Of a stretch of 64,000 nt of DNA, positions 63,873-64,000 are shown piece after piece. Numbering within the stretch: position 1 is the first letter of the stretch; each line of letters begins with the position of its first letter. The position numbers were made by a program, and so were the translations under genes. The DNA lies in the NCBI RefSeq assembly GCF_020037025.1, contig NZ_JAIQLH010000019.1, forward strand, positions 1 through 64,000, in the 5' to 3' direction. Source of the DNA: Streptomyces huiliensis (lineage in GTDB: Bacteria; Actinomycetota; Actinomycetes; Streptomycetales; Streptomycetaceae). The notes beneath the pieces were generated by a model. The model did not search any database. It was not told where the DNA came from and was given only the letters and a program-made list of their open reading frames with translations.

Positions 63873-64000
63873 GGTGAACCGTACGACGCGCCCGGCCCGG
63901 ACTCGGGCCGCGGCGCCGCGCCACGTCGAGAGCGTCCGTCCCCGCCTCATCGACGTCCTGACGCTAGAACAGGTCGGCCGGCTGGGCGGCATCGGCGAGG
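63873..64000 (+). pseudogene. MarR-like C-terminal fragment running off the window
   Basis: The frame reads TRAAAPRHVESVRPRLIDVL then TLEQVGRLGGIGE, matching the C-terminal helix of MarR-family regulators (APRHV..VR..LID.LT.EQ...LG.IG). The region upstream to the terminator contains no winged-helix sequence, so the N-terminal part appears to be missing. The end of the gene lies beyond base 64000, so an intact distant gene cannot be excluded. Confidence 0.45.

Overview
The window is chromosomal DNA from a Streptomyces-type actinomycete. Nearly every gene has strong G/C third positions, GTG starts are frequent, and the gene families are typical of Streptomyces: a FMN-riboswitch rib operon with ribM, homodimeric AceE, ALF-repeat secreted proteins, a class F sortase, a DUF574 methyltransferase and a GuaB1-type enzyme. 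I saw no rRNA, tRNA or CRISPR array. Replicon and species cannot be fixed from the sequence alone.

Layout. 1-4.8 kb holds housekeeping genes: the rsmB 3' end, rpe, a sugar-binding regulator, a streptothricin-acetyltransferase-like GNAT and guaB1. 5-13 kb looks like an amino-acid (lysine) catabolism neighbourhood: an APC permease, an Lrp/AsnC regulator, and davA-davB (lysine 2-monooxygenase route). A shared GCAACGA-type motif lies near the permease and davA promoters. A frameshifted remnant of a lanthipeptide synthetase (LanM) cyclase domain sits in the middle of this stretch. 13-17.6 kb has DUF5995, a NCS2 nucleobase permease, a secreted protein built of 117-bp tandem repeats, and an MFS transporter. 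17.8-26.7 kb is a long co-directional unit: FMN riboswitch, ribD-ribE-ribM-ribBA-ribH, hisE-hisG, a PH-domain protein and two CNNM/CBS membrane proteins.

26.8-41.3 kb contains an EccA-like AAA ATPase, a nucleoside-kinase-like P-loop protein, a Tat-type C39-like peptidase, a second APC permease, a DUF574 methyltransferase coupled to a PAS-GGDEF-EAL protein, DUF779, and a compact DUF4956-VTC-methyltransferase operon. 41.3-42.9 kb is a class F sortase with an Asp/His-rich surface-type protein.

42.9-56.4 kb is an accessory region with many broken genes. It holds an aminoglycoside-phosphotransferase pseudogene and a large secreted ALF-repeat polymorphic toxin with its likely immunity gene. Divergent from these are a small secreted protein and a secreted trypsin-fold protein that lacks two catalytic residues and carries C-terminal repeats. 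Further on come a truncated regulator, unrecognised genes, a small Lsr2-dimerisation-like acidic protein, a beta-family protein, and a Hint/pretoxin remnant followed by an intact orphan immunity-like gene.

56.4-64 kb returns to core metabolism: an ExaC-type aldehyde dehydrogenase, a small holin-like membrane protein, aceE with an in-frame 18-bp repeat expansion, a Met/His-rich membrane protein, and a divergent zinc anti-sigma/ECF sigma pair. A MarR-like fragment runs off the end. Several perfect palindromes upstream of metabolic genes (58082-58104, 61322-61342) are good operator candidates.
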